Under the pieces are notes generated by a model. It did not search any database, was not told the DNA's origin, and saw only the letters and a list, made by a program, of their open reading frames with translations. Positions 24,873 through 34,654 of a stretch of 64,000 nucleotides of DNA are shown one piece after another (the first letter of the stretch is position 1; each line of letters begins with the position of its first letter). The position numbers were made by a program, and so were the translations under genes. Origin of the DNA: Arcobacter_B sp049472135 (GTDB taxonomy: Bacteria; Campylobacterota; Campylobacteria; Campylobacterales; Arcobacteraceae). Location: positions 210,319-274,318 of the forward strand of contig NZ_JBMOVV010000004.1 in NCBI RefSeq assembly GCF_049472135.1, given 5' to 3'.

Positions 24873-26981
24873 ATGAAGAATTTAAATTTAGAAATCAAAG
24901 ATGGTATTGCAAGAATAACTTTTGACTTAGAAAATGAAAAAGTAAACAAACTATCTACAAAAGTCTTAAGTGAATTTGATGAGACTTTAGATGTAATAAA
25001 AAATAATTCTTCTATAAAAGCTCTTTTAGTTCAAAGTGCTAAGAAAAATATTTTTATTGCTGGTGCTGATATTGAAGAGATTGAGACTTTAAGTAAAGAA
25101 GAAGAGATTTATGAACTTCTTATGAAAGTACACTCTATTTTTAATAAGTTAGAAAATCTTCCTTTTCCATCAATCGCTTATATAAATGGTGCTTGTATGG
25201 GTGGAGGTTTAGAGTTAGCTTTAGCTTGTACATATAGAGTTGCAACAACAAGTTCTAAAACTAAACTTGCTTTTCCTGAAATAAAACTAGGAATATTCCC
25301 AGGTTTTGCAGGATGTTTAAGAGCTCCAAAAATAGTAGGACTTGTAAATGCTTTAGATATTATCTTAAGTGGTAAAAACCTTGATGCAAAAAAAGCTTAT
25401 AGAATAAAACTTGTTGATGAGATTTTTGATGATGGACAAAAAGAGTCTAAACTTGAAGATTTCATACAAAAAGCTATAAAAAATGAAGTAAAAAGTAGAA
25501 AGAAGTTTGCTTTACTTGAAACATGGCCTTTAAGAGAAATAGTATTTTCAAAAGCTTATAAAAATTTAGAAAGAAAAGTAAATAAAGATTTCAAAGCTCC
25601 TTATGTAGCCCTAGAAGTTATAAAAGATACTTTTGCAAGATCATTTAATGAAGGTTTAAAAGTAGAAGCAAGAGAGTTTTCAAAAATAGCAATAACTCAT
25701 GAATCAAAAAATATGATTAAACTATTTTTTACTTTCCAAAAACTAAATAAAAATTATGAGAAAACAACTAATCCTATAAATAATGCTGTTATTCTAGGAA
25801 ATGGAGTTATGGGAAAAGGTATTATTTGGCTATTTTCAAAATATCTTCAAAATGTAAGAATCAAAGTTAGAAAAATTGAGCAAATTCATAGCATTTTAAA
25901 AGATGTATCTAAAATATATGACTTCTTAGTAAAAACAAGAAGAATGACAACAAATCAAGTTGATTTTAAACTAAATAAAATCACTTATACAGATAAGTTT
26001 GAAGGTTTAAAAAATAGTGATATTGCCATAGAAGCTATTATTGAAGATGAAAAAGCAAAAAAAGATGCTTTTAAAAGCTTAGAAAATAGTATGAAAGATG
26101 ATGCAATTATTGCTACAAATACCTCATCTATATCTATTGAAAAATTATCAAGTGATATTAAAAATAAAGAAAACTTCTTAGGAGTTCACTTCTTTAATCC
26201 TGTAAATATGATGCCACTAGTAGAAGTAATACCAACTTCACATACATCAAAAGAGACTATAAATAAAGTTTTTGAACTTTTAATCTCTTGTGGTAAAACT
26301 CCTATTTTAGTAGGAGATTGTGCAGGATTTATTGTAAATAGAATTTTACTTCCTTATTTAAATGAAGCTGCATTTATTTTAGAAGAGCATGGTGATATAA
26401 AACATATTGATAAACTTATCAAAAATTTTGGTATGCCAATGGGACCTTTTACTTTAGCTGATACAGTTGGAATTGATATAGGTTATAAAGTTGCACATAT
26501 ATTAAATGAGTCTTATGGTAGTAGAATGCCTGTTGCTCCTTTAATAGAGAAAATTTATAACAAAAAAGAATTGGGTGTTAAAACAGGTTCTGGCTTTTAT
26601 ACATATAAAGGTAAAAAAGCAAAAGACGTAAACCCTAATGTTACGCAATTGCTAGATAAGAAGAGTAAAATTTTAAATGACGAGGATATTATTAATAGAT
26701 GTATATTTATTATGATAAATGAAGCCTCAAGATGTTTAGAAGAAGGAATTGTTGATGATCCAACTATTATAGACTTTGCTATGATAACAGGAACAGGTTT
26801 CCCTCCATATAAAGGTGGACTTTGTACTTTAGCAAATAAAATAGGGATTAAAAATGTTGTTAAAAGTTTAGAGAAATATGAAAGAACTTATGGGGAAAGA
26901 TTTAAACCAAGTTCTTTATTATTAAAACTTCAAGAACAAGACAAAGACTTCAATACAGGAGAGACATTATGGAAACACTAA
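24873..26981 (+). CDS. fadJ: Bifunctional enoyl-CoA hydratase / 3-hydroxyacyl-CoA dehydrogenase
   Basis: Carries out the hydration and NAD-linked oxidation steps of beta-oxidation. The N-terminal crotonase domain has FIAGADIEEIETL and NGACMGGGLELALACTYRVA. The C-terminal dehydrogenase has the dinucleotide-binding AVILGNGVMGKGIIW, NTSSISIEKL, and GVHFFNPVNMMPLVEVI with the catalytic His. The true start is the ATG at 24873 behind GGAGG, one base after the thiolase stop. An upstream alternative start in the thiolase frame is spurious. 702 residues fit FadJ and FadB alike; the order after the thiolase gene is also compatible with FadIJ. Confidence 0.92.
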   Translation: MKNLNLEIKDGIARITFDLENEKVNKLSTKVLSEFDETLDVIKNNSSIKALLVQSAKKNIFIAGADIEEIETLSKEEEIYELLMKVHSIFNKLENLPFPSIAYINGACMGGGLELALACTYRVATTSSKTKLAFPEIKLGIFPGFAGCLRAPKIVGLVNALDIILSGKNLDAKKAYRIKLVDEIFDDGQKESKLEDFIQKAIKNEVKSRKKFALLETWPLREIVFSKAYKNLERKVNKDFKAPYVALEVIKDTFARSFNEGLKVEAREFSKIAITHESKNMIKLFFTFQKLNKNYEKTTNPINNAVILGNGVMGKGIIWLFSKYLQNVRIKVRKIEQIHSILKDVSKIYDFLVKTRRMTTNQVDFKLNKITYTDKFEGLKNSDIAIEAIIEDEKAKKDAFKSLENSMKDDAIIATNTSSISIEKLSSDIKNKENFLGVHFFNPVNMMPLVEVIPTSHTSKETINKVFELLISCGKTPILVGDCAGFIVNRILLPYLNEAAFILEEHGDIKHIDKLIKNFGMPMGPFTLADTVGIDIGYKVAHILNESYGSRMPVAPLIEKIYNKKELGVKTGSGFYTYKGKKAKDVNPNVTQLLDKKSKILNDEDIINRCIFIMINEASRCLEEGIVDDPTIIDFAMITGTGFPPYKGGLCTLANKIGIKNVVKSLEKYERTYGERFKPSSLLLKLQEQDKDFNTGETLWKH

Positions 26982-29329
26982 TTTTAATTTTAATTCTTTT
27001 AGTTCTGGGATATATGAGTTTCCCATTATATACTTACTTTACAGTTGTTGGAGTTTACTCATTTGTATTCTTTGACTTTGGTGCAATATCTTGGATTATA
27101 TTCTTTGCTTTAGCTGCATTATTTTTAATTCAGCCTTTAAGAATAAAGTTTATAACTAAAAAACTTGTTGACTTTATAAATAAAAACGGCTTACTTCCAC
27201 AAATCTCTCAAACAGAAGAAGCAGCACTTCAAGCAGGAACTAACTGGGTTGAATCAAGTTACTTCAAAGGAAGAGTTAACTTTAGTGAAGTTTTAGAAGA
27301 GAAAATTACTGAACTTACAGAAGAAGAACAAGCCTTCTTAGATAATGAAGTTGAACAATTATGTGCTATGACTACTGATTGGCAAATCTTCCAAGATAGA
27401 GATTTAAGTCCAGAAGTTTGGCAGTTTATCAAAGATAAAAAGTTCTTTGGAATGATAGTTCCTAAAAAGTATGGTGGTCTTGGATTTAGTGCAACAGCAC
27501 ACTCAAAAGTAATTGAAAAGCTAGTATCAAGATCTCAAGTTTTAGCTATTACAGTTATGGTTCCAAATTCACTTGGACCTGCTGAATTAATAGAAAAACA
27601 CGGAACAAATGAACAAAAAGATAAATACCTAAAAGATTTAGCAACAGGTAAGCAAGTACCTTGTTTTGGACTTACTGAACCAAATGCAGGTAGTGATGCA
27701 ACATCTATTAAATCTAATGGTGTTTTATTTAAAGATGAATCTGGAAAAATTAGAATAAAACTTAACTTTGAAAAGAGATATATTACTTTAGGAAATATTG
27801 CAACTTTAATTGGTCTAGCTTTTGTTTTAAAAGACCCTGAGCATTTACTAGGTGAGAAAGAAAATCTTGGAATTACTTTTGGTTTAGTTGACCATAAAAA
27901 AGATGGTGTTGATAACTCAAAAAGACATGACCCTCTTACTATTCCTTTTGTAAACTCGCCTTTATATGGTAAAGATGTAATTATAGATTTAGAAGATATT
28001 ATTGGTGGTGTTGATGGTATTGGTAAAGGTTGGCAAATGTTAGTTGAATCTTTATCTATTGGTCGTGGTATTTCGCTTCCTTCTGTATCTTTAGGTGGAA
28101 GTAAATATGCTCTAAATATTGTAAGTTCATACTCACAATTAAGAGAACAATTTGGATTAAGTATCAACCACTTTGAGGGTGTAGAAGAAAAAATTGCAAA
28201 AGTTGCTGCTTTTACTTATATGTTAAATGCAAGTAGAAATTATACTTTAGATGCAATTGACAATGGTGAGAAACCAGGTGTTATTAACTCAGTTATGAAA
28301 TATCATGCAACTGAGAAATTTAGAGAAGTTATAAATGACTCTATGGATGTTTTAGGTGGTAGTGCTATTATTAGAGGTAAAAACAACCTATTAGCACATG
28401 CTTATTTTGCTTTACCTATTTCTATTACAGTTGAGGGAGCAAATATCTTAACTAGAAACTTAATGCAGTTTGGACAAGGTTTAATAAAATCTCATCCATA
28501 TATCTATAAAGAAATAAATGCTTTAAGATCAAATAATGTAGAAAGCTTTGATAAAGGTTTCTTTGCCCATGTAAACTTAGGATATAGTTCATTTTGTAAA
28601 ACACTATTCTATTATTTTACAAGAGGTCATATTATTTGTGAAAAAGGTGAGTTTACTAGATATAAACAAAAAGTTACTTGGGTTAGTTCTGAGTTTACTT
28701 TCTTAGCAAATGTTGCTTTAGGTATTTTAGGGCCTGCACTTAAAAAAAGAGAAAATATAAGTGCTAGATTTGGGGATATTCTTTCAAATCTATACTTAAT
28801 TACTGCTACATTAAGAGAGTTTGAAAACAACCCTAAAAAAGAGCATGAAGCTTTAGTAACTTATGTTTGTGATTATTGTTTTAATGATATTCAAATAGCA
28901 AGAGAAGAGATTATCTCAAATCTTGGTGGATTATCTTGGCTTTTACCAATTGTAAAACTAAATGCCTTTGGAGTTAAAGCTGATGATAAACTAAATGCAA
29001 AAATCATAGATACATTAAAAGATGAAGAGAGTTTAAATGAACTTTGCTCAAACATCTTTGTTGATAAAAATGAAGAAGATAGATTTGCAAAACTACAAAA
29101 AGCAGTTAAATTAAATAGATTAAATCAAGATAGTTTCAAAATCTTAAAAACTGCAATAAAAGAGAATGCAATACAACAAGGTGAATTTGATGAGATGATT
29201 AAACAGCTTATAGAAAAAGGTTTAATCAATAAAGAAAAAGCAGCCTCTATGAAAGAAGCTCATGAATTAAAACAAGAAGTTATTAGTGTAGATTCTTTCA
29301 GTGTTGAGGAGTATAAGGCTTCAAAATGA
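26969..29329 (+). CDS. fadE: Acyl-CoA dehydrogenase, FadE type with membrane anchor
   Basis: The first oxidation of beta-oxidation (acyl-CoA to enoyl-CoA, FAD-linked). At 786 residues it is the long FadE form. Two N-terminal hydrophobic helices (ILILLVLGYMSFPLYTYFTV, WIIFFALAALFLI) place it at the inner membrane. The core shows GMIVPKKYGGLGFSATAHS, the FAD/substrate motif CFGLTEPNAGSDA and GGSAIIRGKNN. An extra C-terminal helical domain ends with LKQEVISVDSF. It overlaps the preceding gene by 13 bases and the next by 4, so the whole operon is translationally coupled. Confidence 0.93.
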   Translation: METLILILILLVLGYMSFPLYTYFTVVGVYSFVFFDFGAISWIIFFALAALFLIQPLRIKFITKKLVDFINKNGLLPQISQTEEAALQAGTNWVESSYFKGRVNFSEVLEEKITELTEEEQAFLDNEVEQLCAMTTDWQIFQDRDLSPEVWQFIKDKKFFGMIVPKKYGGLGFSATAHSKVIEKLVSRSQVLAITVMVPNSLGPAELIEKHGTNEQKDKYLKDLATGKQVPCFGLTEPNAGSDATSIKSNGVLFKDESGKIRIKLNFEKRYITLGNIATLIGLAFVLKDPEHLLGEKENLGITFGLVDHKKDGVDNSKRHDPLTIPFVNSPLYGKDVIIDLEDIIGGVDGIGKGWQMLVESLSIGRGISLPSVSLGGSKYALNIVSSYSQLREQFGLSINHFEGVEEKIAKVAAFTYMLNASRNYTLDAIDNGEKPGVINSVMKYHATEKFREVINDSMDVLGGSAIIRGKNNLLAHAYFALPISITVEGANILTRNLMQFGQGLIKSHPYIYKEINALRSNNVESFDKGFFAHVNLGYSSFCKTLFYYFTRGHIICEKGEFTRYKQKVTWVSSEFTFLANVALGILGPALKKRENISARFGDILSNLYLITATLREFENNPKKEHEALVTYVCDYCFNDIQIAREEIISNLGGLSWLLPIVKLNAFGVKADDKLNAKIIDTLKDEESLNELCSNIFVDKNEEDRFAKLQKAVKLNRLNQDSFKILKTAIKENAIQQGEFDEMIKQLIEKGLINKEKAASMKEAHELKQEVISVDSFSVEEYKASK

Positions 29330-31458
29330 AAAGAAAAGATTTGTTAATAAATACTAATGGGTATATTTTAAGTTTGTTAGAAAAAATTCTAGATGCAAAT
29401 GTAGAAGTAAAAGGAATAGAGAATATTCCCAAAAACAACCCTAGAATTTTTGTAGCAAATCATTTTACAAGAACAGAAGCAATGCTTGTACCTTATACTA
29501 TGTATAATCTTACAGGTAAAAAAGTAGGAGTTATTGCTGATGATTCACTATTTAAAACCTATTTTGGAGATTTTTTAAGTAACCTTGGGGCGATGAAAAA
29601 ATCAGACCCTCTTAGAAACAACCATATCCTTGGAGATTTAGTAACATCTTGCAAGGATTGGATGGTTTTCCCTGAAGGAAGAATGGTTAAAGCTAAAGAT
29701 ATTGAGAAAATAGGTAAACATTTCTGCGTAAAAATAGATGGCTCATGTCAAAGAGTTTACACAGGTGCTAGTTACTTCGCCCTACTTTCACAAGCTTTAA
29801 GAGAAGACTATTTTAATCATAGAATCAAAAACTTCAAAAAGTTTCAAAGAAAATATTTTATAAATAATTGTAGTGAGATTAATGAAAATGACACAATGAT
29901 AGTACCTATAAATATTTCCTATTCAAAACTAAGAAATGGTAGAAACTTTTTAGTTGATATGGTTGAAAAACTGATGGATAGTATCGGTGATAATTTTAAA
30001 GAAGAGTTAGAAATAGAGAGTAATATCGTTTTAAATTCTAAAATTATTATTCAAGTTTTAGAACCAATTAGTACAAAAGCCCTACTTGAAAAATACAGCA
30101 AAGAACCTAATCATTCAAAAGTTATAAGTGCTATTAGATATGAAACTACACATAATTTTATGAACCAAATTTATCAATCACTAACAATAAATTTTGACCA
30201 TATTTTTATATTAATACTTTTCTTATACCCTAAAAAAAGAATTAATATAAAAGTATTTAAAAGACTTATCTATCTTGTGATAAATAAATTAAGAAATAGA
30301 GACTATTTCTTAGATGATGATATTGATAAAGATTTAATATATTTAATATCTTATGAAAAGTATGAACAGTTTGAAGAAGTTTTAAAAATCGCAATAAAAG
30401 ACGAAATTATCTATGATAATGTAGATGAATATATAATAAATAAACATAAACTACTTAATAGCTATACTCATCATACTATTAGAATAAAAAATATTTTAAA
30501 AGTAATTTTAAATGAAATTCTAGTAAATGATAAAGTTGTTAAAATTGCAAAAGATTATATAAACAATACAACTGAGAAAATCAATAAAAAAATAGTTAAA
30601 CATGTACTAAGACAACAAAAAGAGTCTTATATGAAAAGCTATAGAAAGTTTAAAGAGTTTGCTGATGTTAAAGATATTAATATTGGCGAAAATAAATATC
30701 TTGATTTAGAAACTAGTGATACTTGTATTATTACAGTTCATGGTTTCTCTTCAAGTCCTAAAGAGATTGAAGAGTTAAGTATCTATTTACATAGTGCTGG
30801 ATTTGCAGTTTATTCACCTAGACTTGATGGACATGGAACAAGTCCTGAAGACCTAAAAGATAAAAAATGGGAAGATTGGTATAAAAGTGTATGTCAAACA
30901 ATAACAATAGCTTCAATTAAATATAAAAAAGTGTTTATTGTTGGTTTTTCAACAGGAGGATTATTATCTTTACTTAGTGCTGATAAAAAGTATCATGAGT
31001 TTAGTGGAATAGTATGTATAAATGCAGCTTTAAACTTAAAAGATATTAGAGTAAAAACTTTACTCCCTGCTGTATCATTTTGGAATGACCTTGTAAAGAA
31101 ATTTAATAGTAATAGCTATTCAAAAGATTATATTGAAAATAATTCTGAAAACCCTACAGTTAATTATGACAAGTTTTATTTAGAATCAATCAAACAACTA
31201 AGTTTACTAATGGAAGTTACAAGAAAAAAGCTAAAAAATGTAACTCAACCTTGTTTAATAGTACAAGCAAAAGATGATCCAGTTGTAAATGCAAGTAGTG
31301 CCTATGAAATATTTGAGAAAATTAGTTCTAAGGATAAAGAAATAGAAATTATTGAAGCTAAAAGACATATTATTGTAAAAGGTGAAGGGAAAGAAGAACT
31401 ATTTGAGATAATATTAAAATTTATTAAAAACAACCAGTATCCACAGTTTTTACACTAA
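29326..31458 (+). CDS. Fusion: PlsC-like acyltransferase + alpha/beta-hydrolase
   Basis: 710 residues in two recognisable parts. The N-terminal 250 residues resemble glycerolipid acyltransferases: VANHFTRTEAMLVPY (residues 43-57) carries an HX4E in place of the usual HX4D, and VFPEGRMVK (114-122) is the second motif. A helical linker (about 270-450) follows. The C-terminal part is an alpha/beta-hydrolase: TVHGFSSSPKEIEEL (oxyanion HG), the nucleophile elbow GFSTGG near residue 541, an Asp in QAKDDPVV near 649 and a His in KRHIIVKG near 680. It may hydrolyse a lipid ester and transfer or remodel acyl chains. ATGA overlap with fadE ties it to fatty acid use. Confidence 0.82.
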   Translation: MKRKDLLINTNGYILSLLEKILDANVEVKGIENIPKNNPRIFVANHFTRTEAMLVPYTMYNLTGKKVGVIADDSLFKTYFGDFLSNLGAMKKSDPLRNNHILGDLVTSCKDWMVFPEGRMVKAKDIEKIGKHFCVKIDGSCQRVYTGASYFALLSQALREDYFNHRIKNFKKFQRKYFINNCSEINENDTMIVPINISYSKLRNGRNFLVDMVEKLMDSIGDNFKEELEIESNIVLNSKIIIQVLEPISTKALLEKYSKEPNHSKVISAIRYETTHNFMNQIYQSLTINFDHIFILILFLYPKKRINIKVFKRLIYLVINKLRNRDYFLDDDIDKDLIYLISYEKYEQFEEVLKIAIKDEIIYDNVDEYIINKHKLLNSYTHHTIRIKNILKVILNEILVNDKVVKIAKDYINNTTEKINKKIVKHVLRQQKESYMKSYRKFKEFADVKDINIGENKYLDLETSDTCIITVHGFSSSPKEIEELSIYLHSAGFAVYSPRLDGHGTSPEDLKDKKWEDWYKSVCQTITIASIKYKKVFIVGFSTGGLLSLLSADKKYHEFSGIVCINAALNLKDIRVKTLLPAVSFWNDLVKKFNSNSYSKDYIENNSENPTVNYDKFYLESIKQLSLLMEVTRKKLKNVTQPCLIVQAKDDPVVNASSAYEIFEKISSKDKEIEIIEAKRHIIVKGEGKEELFEIILKFIKNNQYPQFLH

Positions 31459-31498
31459 AAAGTTTTAGTATAATAGAAAAAACACAAAAGGATGCATA

Positions 31499-32329
31499 AT
31501 GAAGTTCTTAAGAAATACTCTTTTATTAACTATCTTTGCAATGATTATTATAGGTTGTACTCAAAAAACACCCTATACAAATAGATCTCAAATGATTTTC
31601 ATGTCACCAAAAGAAGAGTTAGCTTTAGGTGAAAAGTCATATAAACAAACTCTTTCAAAATCAGAAGTTATTACAAATACAAATGATGCAAGAAGAGTTC
31701 ATAATATAGGAATGAAAATTGCTCAAGTTGCAAATAGACCTGATTTTCAATGGGAGTTTAATCTAGTAAAGAATGATGCAAAAAATGCTTTTTGTTTACC
31801 TGGTGGTAAAGTAGTAGTTTACACAGGAATTTTAGAAGTTGCAAAAAATGACGCTCAACTAGCAACTGTAATGGCTCATGAAGTTGCCCATGCCTTAGCT
31901 AGACATGGCGCGGAGAGAATGAGTTCTGCAATGGTTCAACAAGGTATACAAGTAATTGGAAATGTGGTACTAGCTTCAACTGCTCCTGAGTATACAAATG
32001 TATTTAATCAAGCTTATGGAGTTGGTAGTCAACTAGGTGTCATGCTTCCTTATGGAAGACTACAAGAAAATGAAGCAGATGAAATAGGTATTTATCTTAT
32101 GGCAAAAGCAGGTTATAATATACATGAGGCTTTAAACTTTTGGAAAAATATGAGTAAAGGAAAACAAGAAACAAATGAATTTTTTTCAACTCACCCAAGT
32201 TCAAGTACTAGAATTTCTAATATCCAAAGAGTAATTGAAAAAATAAAAGCTAAAGGTATTTCAAAATCAAAAAGTATAACTACGCAAAGTAGTAGTAAAA
32301 GTAATCTTTTAGGTAAGCAAGTATATTAA
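31499..32329 (+). CDS. M48-family zinc metalloprotease, lipoprotein
   Basis: 276 residues. The N-terminus is a lipoprotein signal with lipobox IIGC (Cys20). The zinc site HEVAHALARH (residues 127-136) is followed by ENEADEIG, whose Glu is the third ligand, so the enzyme looks active. Related to LoiP/YcaL and BepA-type periplasmic proteases that act on outer-membrane proteins. No TPR domain is present. It lies 40 bases after the fatty acid operon and ends in its own terminator. Confidence 0.92.
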   Translation: MKFLRNTLLLTIFAMIIIGCTQKTPYTNRSQMIFMSPKEELALGEKSYKQTLSKSEVITNTNDARRVHNIGMKIAQVANRPDFQWEFNLVKNDAKNAFCLPGGKVVVYTGILEVAKNDAQLATVMAHEVAHALARHGAERMSSAMVQQGIQVIGNVVLASTAPEYTNVFNQAYGVGSQLGVMLPYGRLQENEADEIGIYLMAKAGYNIHEALNFWKNMSKGKQETNEFFSTHPSSSTRISNIQRVIEKIKAKGISKSKSITTQSSSKSNLLGKQVY

Positions 32330-32355
32330 AACAAAGAGTTTAAACTCTTTGTTTT
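32328..32355. terminator. Perfect palindromic bidirectional terminator
   Basis: The 14-base arm AAAACAAAGAGTTT (32328-32341) is followed directly by its exact reverse complement (32342-32355). It sits between the convergent M48 and YebC genes. Confidence 0.85.
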
Positions 32356-32367
32356 AAATAGTTTAAA

Positions 32368-33078
32368 TTATGCCATATTTGTAAATACAGCTTGAACATC
32401 ATCGTCATCTTCAAGTTTTTCTAATAACTTTCCAATATCTTCTTGTTGTTCTTCTGTAAACTCTTGAGGATTATTTGAGATTCTCTCTAACTTAGCTTTT
32501 GTAAGTTCAATTCCCATATCTTCAAATGCTTTATTTAAAGTTCCGAAATCTTTGTAGTCAGCTGTTACTAAAACAATTCCATCTTCTTCTTCAATCTCTT
32601 CTAAACCAGCATCAATTAGTTCTAACTCTAACTCTTCAATATCCATATCATCAGTTTTGTTGAATTCAAAAATTGCTTTTCTATCAAACATAAACTCTAA
32701 TGAACCAGTTGGTGCCATTGAACCACCATTTTTATTAAAGTGCATTTTTACATTTGCTACTGTTCTTGTATTATTGTCTGTTGCTGTTTCAACAAAGATT
32801 AGTACACCATGAGGTCCTTTACCTTCAAAGTTTACATCTGTATAGTTAGCTGCATCTTTTCCTGTAGCTCTTTTAATTGCTGCTTCAATATTTGTTTTTG
32901 GCATATTTTCAGCTTTTGCATTTAAAATAGCAGTTCTTAATGCTGAGTTCATCTCAGGATCAGGACCACCAGCTTTTGCTGCAATCTCAATTGATTTTGC
33001 TAGTTTAGGGAAAACTCTTGACATCGCTCCCCATCTTTTCATTTTTGCTGCTTTTCTATATTCAAAGGCTCTACCCAT
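32368..33078 (-). CDS. yebC: YebC/PmpR-family regulator
   Basis: 236 residues. The N-terminal signature MGRAFEYRKAAKMKRWGAMS and the block AILNAKAENMPKTNIEAAIK followed by GPHGVLIFVETATDNNTRTV are diagnostic. Classically called a transcription regulator; recent work on the family also implicates YebC in helping ribosomes through polyproline stretches. Cytoplasmic. Single gene between two terminator or spacer regions. Confidence 0.95.
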   Translation of the reverse strand: MGRAFEYRKAAKMKRWGAMSRVFPKLAKSIEIAAKAGGPDPEMNSALRTAILNAKAENMPKTNIEAAIKRATGKDAANYTDVNFEGKGPHGVLIFVETATDNNTRTVANVKMHFNKNGGSMAPTGSLEFMFDRKAIFEFNKTDDMDIEELELELIDAGLEEIEEEDGIVLVTADYKDFGTLNKAFEDMGIELTKAKLERISNNPQEFTEEQQEDIGKLLEKLEDDDDVQAVFTNMA

Positions 33079-33142
33079 AAAAAATACTCCAATTATGTTT
33101 TTTGTGGGGATTATAACAAGTTTGTAATAAATATGCCATTAT

Positions 33143-34561
33143 TTAAAGTTTACATTCACCTGAAAATGAGGGGTGAGTCATATTTTCAGGTTTTAAATAC
33201 TCCTCTAATTGCTCTTTTGAAAGAAGTTTTCTTTCTAAAACTATATCATATACACTTCTATTTTTATCTAATGCTTCTTTTGCAACAGAAGTTGCATTAT
33301 GGTAACCAATATATGGATTAAGTGCAGTAACTAAACCAATAGAGTTTAGAACTTGATTTCTACAAATATCTTCATTTGCTGTAATTCCATCAACACACTT
33401 AAAAGCTAAAGTTTCAAAGGCATTACACATCATAGTTACTGATTGAAAAAGATTATAAGCAATTATTGGCTCAAATACATTTAGTTGTAACTGCCCTCCT
33501 TCACTAGCTAAAGAAATAGTAGTATCATATCCTATTACTTGAAAGGCTACTTGATTTACAACTTCTGGAATTACTGGATTTACTTTTCCTGGCATAATTG
33601 AACTTCCTGGTTGCATTTTTGGAAGATTTATTTCATTTAATCCTGTTCTTGGACCTGAACTTAAAAGTCTTAGGTCATTACAAATTTTTGATATTTTTGT
33701 GGCAATTGATTTTAAAACCCCTGATACATGAACAAAAGTAGAAGTATCTTGTGTGGCTTTTACTAAATCACAAGCTGTAACAAAGGGTCTATTTGTAACT
33801 TCTTCTAATTTCTCTTTTACAAGTGCTGCATATTTTGAATCTGTATTTATTCCTGTACCTATTGCAGTTCCTCCAAGATTCATTTGAGCTACTAAATCTT
33901 TAACCATTTCAATTACTTTTATATCATCGTCAATCATTAGAGCAAATGAGTTAAATTCTTGCCCTAGTGTCATAGGAACAGCATCTTGAAGTTGAGTTCT
34001 TCCCATTTTTATGATATTTTCAAACTCTTTTGCTTTTGTAGAAAATGAGTCTTTTAGTATTTGCATTTTATTTTGAAGTTTACATAGATATTCATAAAGT
34101 GCTAGTCTTACAGCAGTTGGGTAAACATCATTTGTAGATTGAGACATATTAACATGATTGTTTGGGTGAATAAACTCATACTCACCTTTTTTCTTTCCTA
34201 TTAATTCTAAAGCAATATTTGTAATAACCTCATTTGCATTCATATTTGTAGATGTACCAGCTCCTCCTTGAATAACATCTACAATAAACTGTTTATGATA
34301 TTTTTTTGCAAAAAGTTCATCACAAGCACTACAAATAGCATCACAGATTTCATTATCAAGAAGTCCTAACTCATTGTTTGCTAAAGCTGAAGCTTTTTTA
34401 ACCTGAGCAAGTGCAATTATAAGTTTTGGGAAGTTTGATAAAGGAACACCTGAAATTGAAAAATTCTCTTTTGCTCTTAATGTTTGTATTCCATAATAAT
34501 ACTTATTTGAAATCTCTTTTTCACCTAATAAATCACACTCTATTCTATATTTGTTTTTCAT
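33143..34561 (-). CDS. aspA: Aspartate ammonia-lyase
   Basis: Converts aspartate to fumarate and ammonia, feeding fumarate respiration or the TCA cycle, an important amino acid route in Campylobacterota. 472 residues. The start YRIECDLLGEKEISN and KMGRTQLQDAVPMTLGQEF are typical, and the signature SSIMPGKVNPVIPEVVNQVA has the PVIPEVVNQ tail that distinguishes aspartase from fumarase. The C-terminus (GECKL) is somewhat short. It is a separate unit from fumC, which lies 13 kb away. Confidence 0.95.
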   Translation of the reverse strand: MKNKYRIECDLLGEKEISNKYYYGIQTLRAKENFSISGVPLSNFPKLIIALAQVKKASALANNELGLLDNEICDAICSACDELFAKKYHKQFIVDVIQGGAGTSTNMNANEVITNIALELIGKKKGEYEFIHPNNHVNMSQSTNDVYPTAVRLALYEYLCKLQNKMQILKDSFSTKAKEFENIIKMGRTQLQDAVPMTLGQEFNSFALMIDDDIKVIEMVKDLVAQMNLGGTAIGTGINTDSKYAALVKEKLEEVTNRPFVTACDLVKATQDTSTFVHVSGVLKSIATKISKICNDLRLLSSGPRTGLNEINLPKMQPGSSIMPGKVNPVIPEVVNQVAFQVIGYDTTISLASEGGQLQLNVFEPIIAYNLFQSVTMMCNAFETLAFKCVDGITANEDICRNQVLNSIGLVTALNPYIGYHNATSVAKEALDKNRSVYDIVLERKLLSKEQLEEYLKPENMTHPSFSGECKL

Positions 34562-34654
34562 ATCTTAAGCCTTGCAAAATTTAATATGACTTGATTTTAC
34601 ACTCTTTTTTTATTATTTTGATTAAACTTTAAAGAGAATTTGTTACAATTTGCC

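Noticed and set aside
27535..28167. 210-codon open frame on the minus strand inside fadE
   Set aside because: Antisense of a conserved acyl-CoA dehydrogenase core; no start signal and no recognisable protein.
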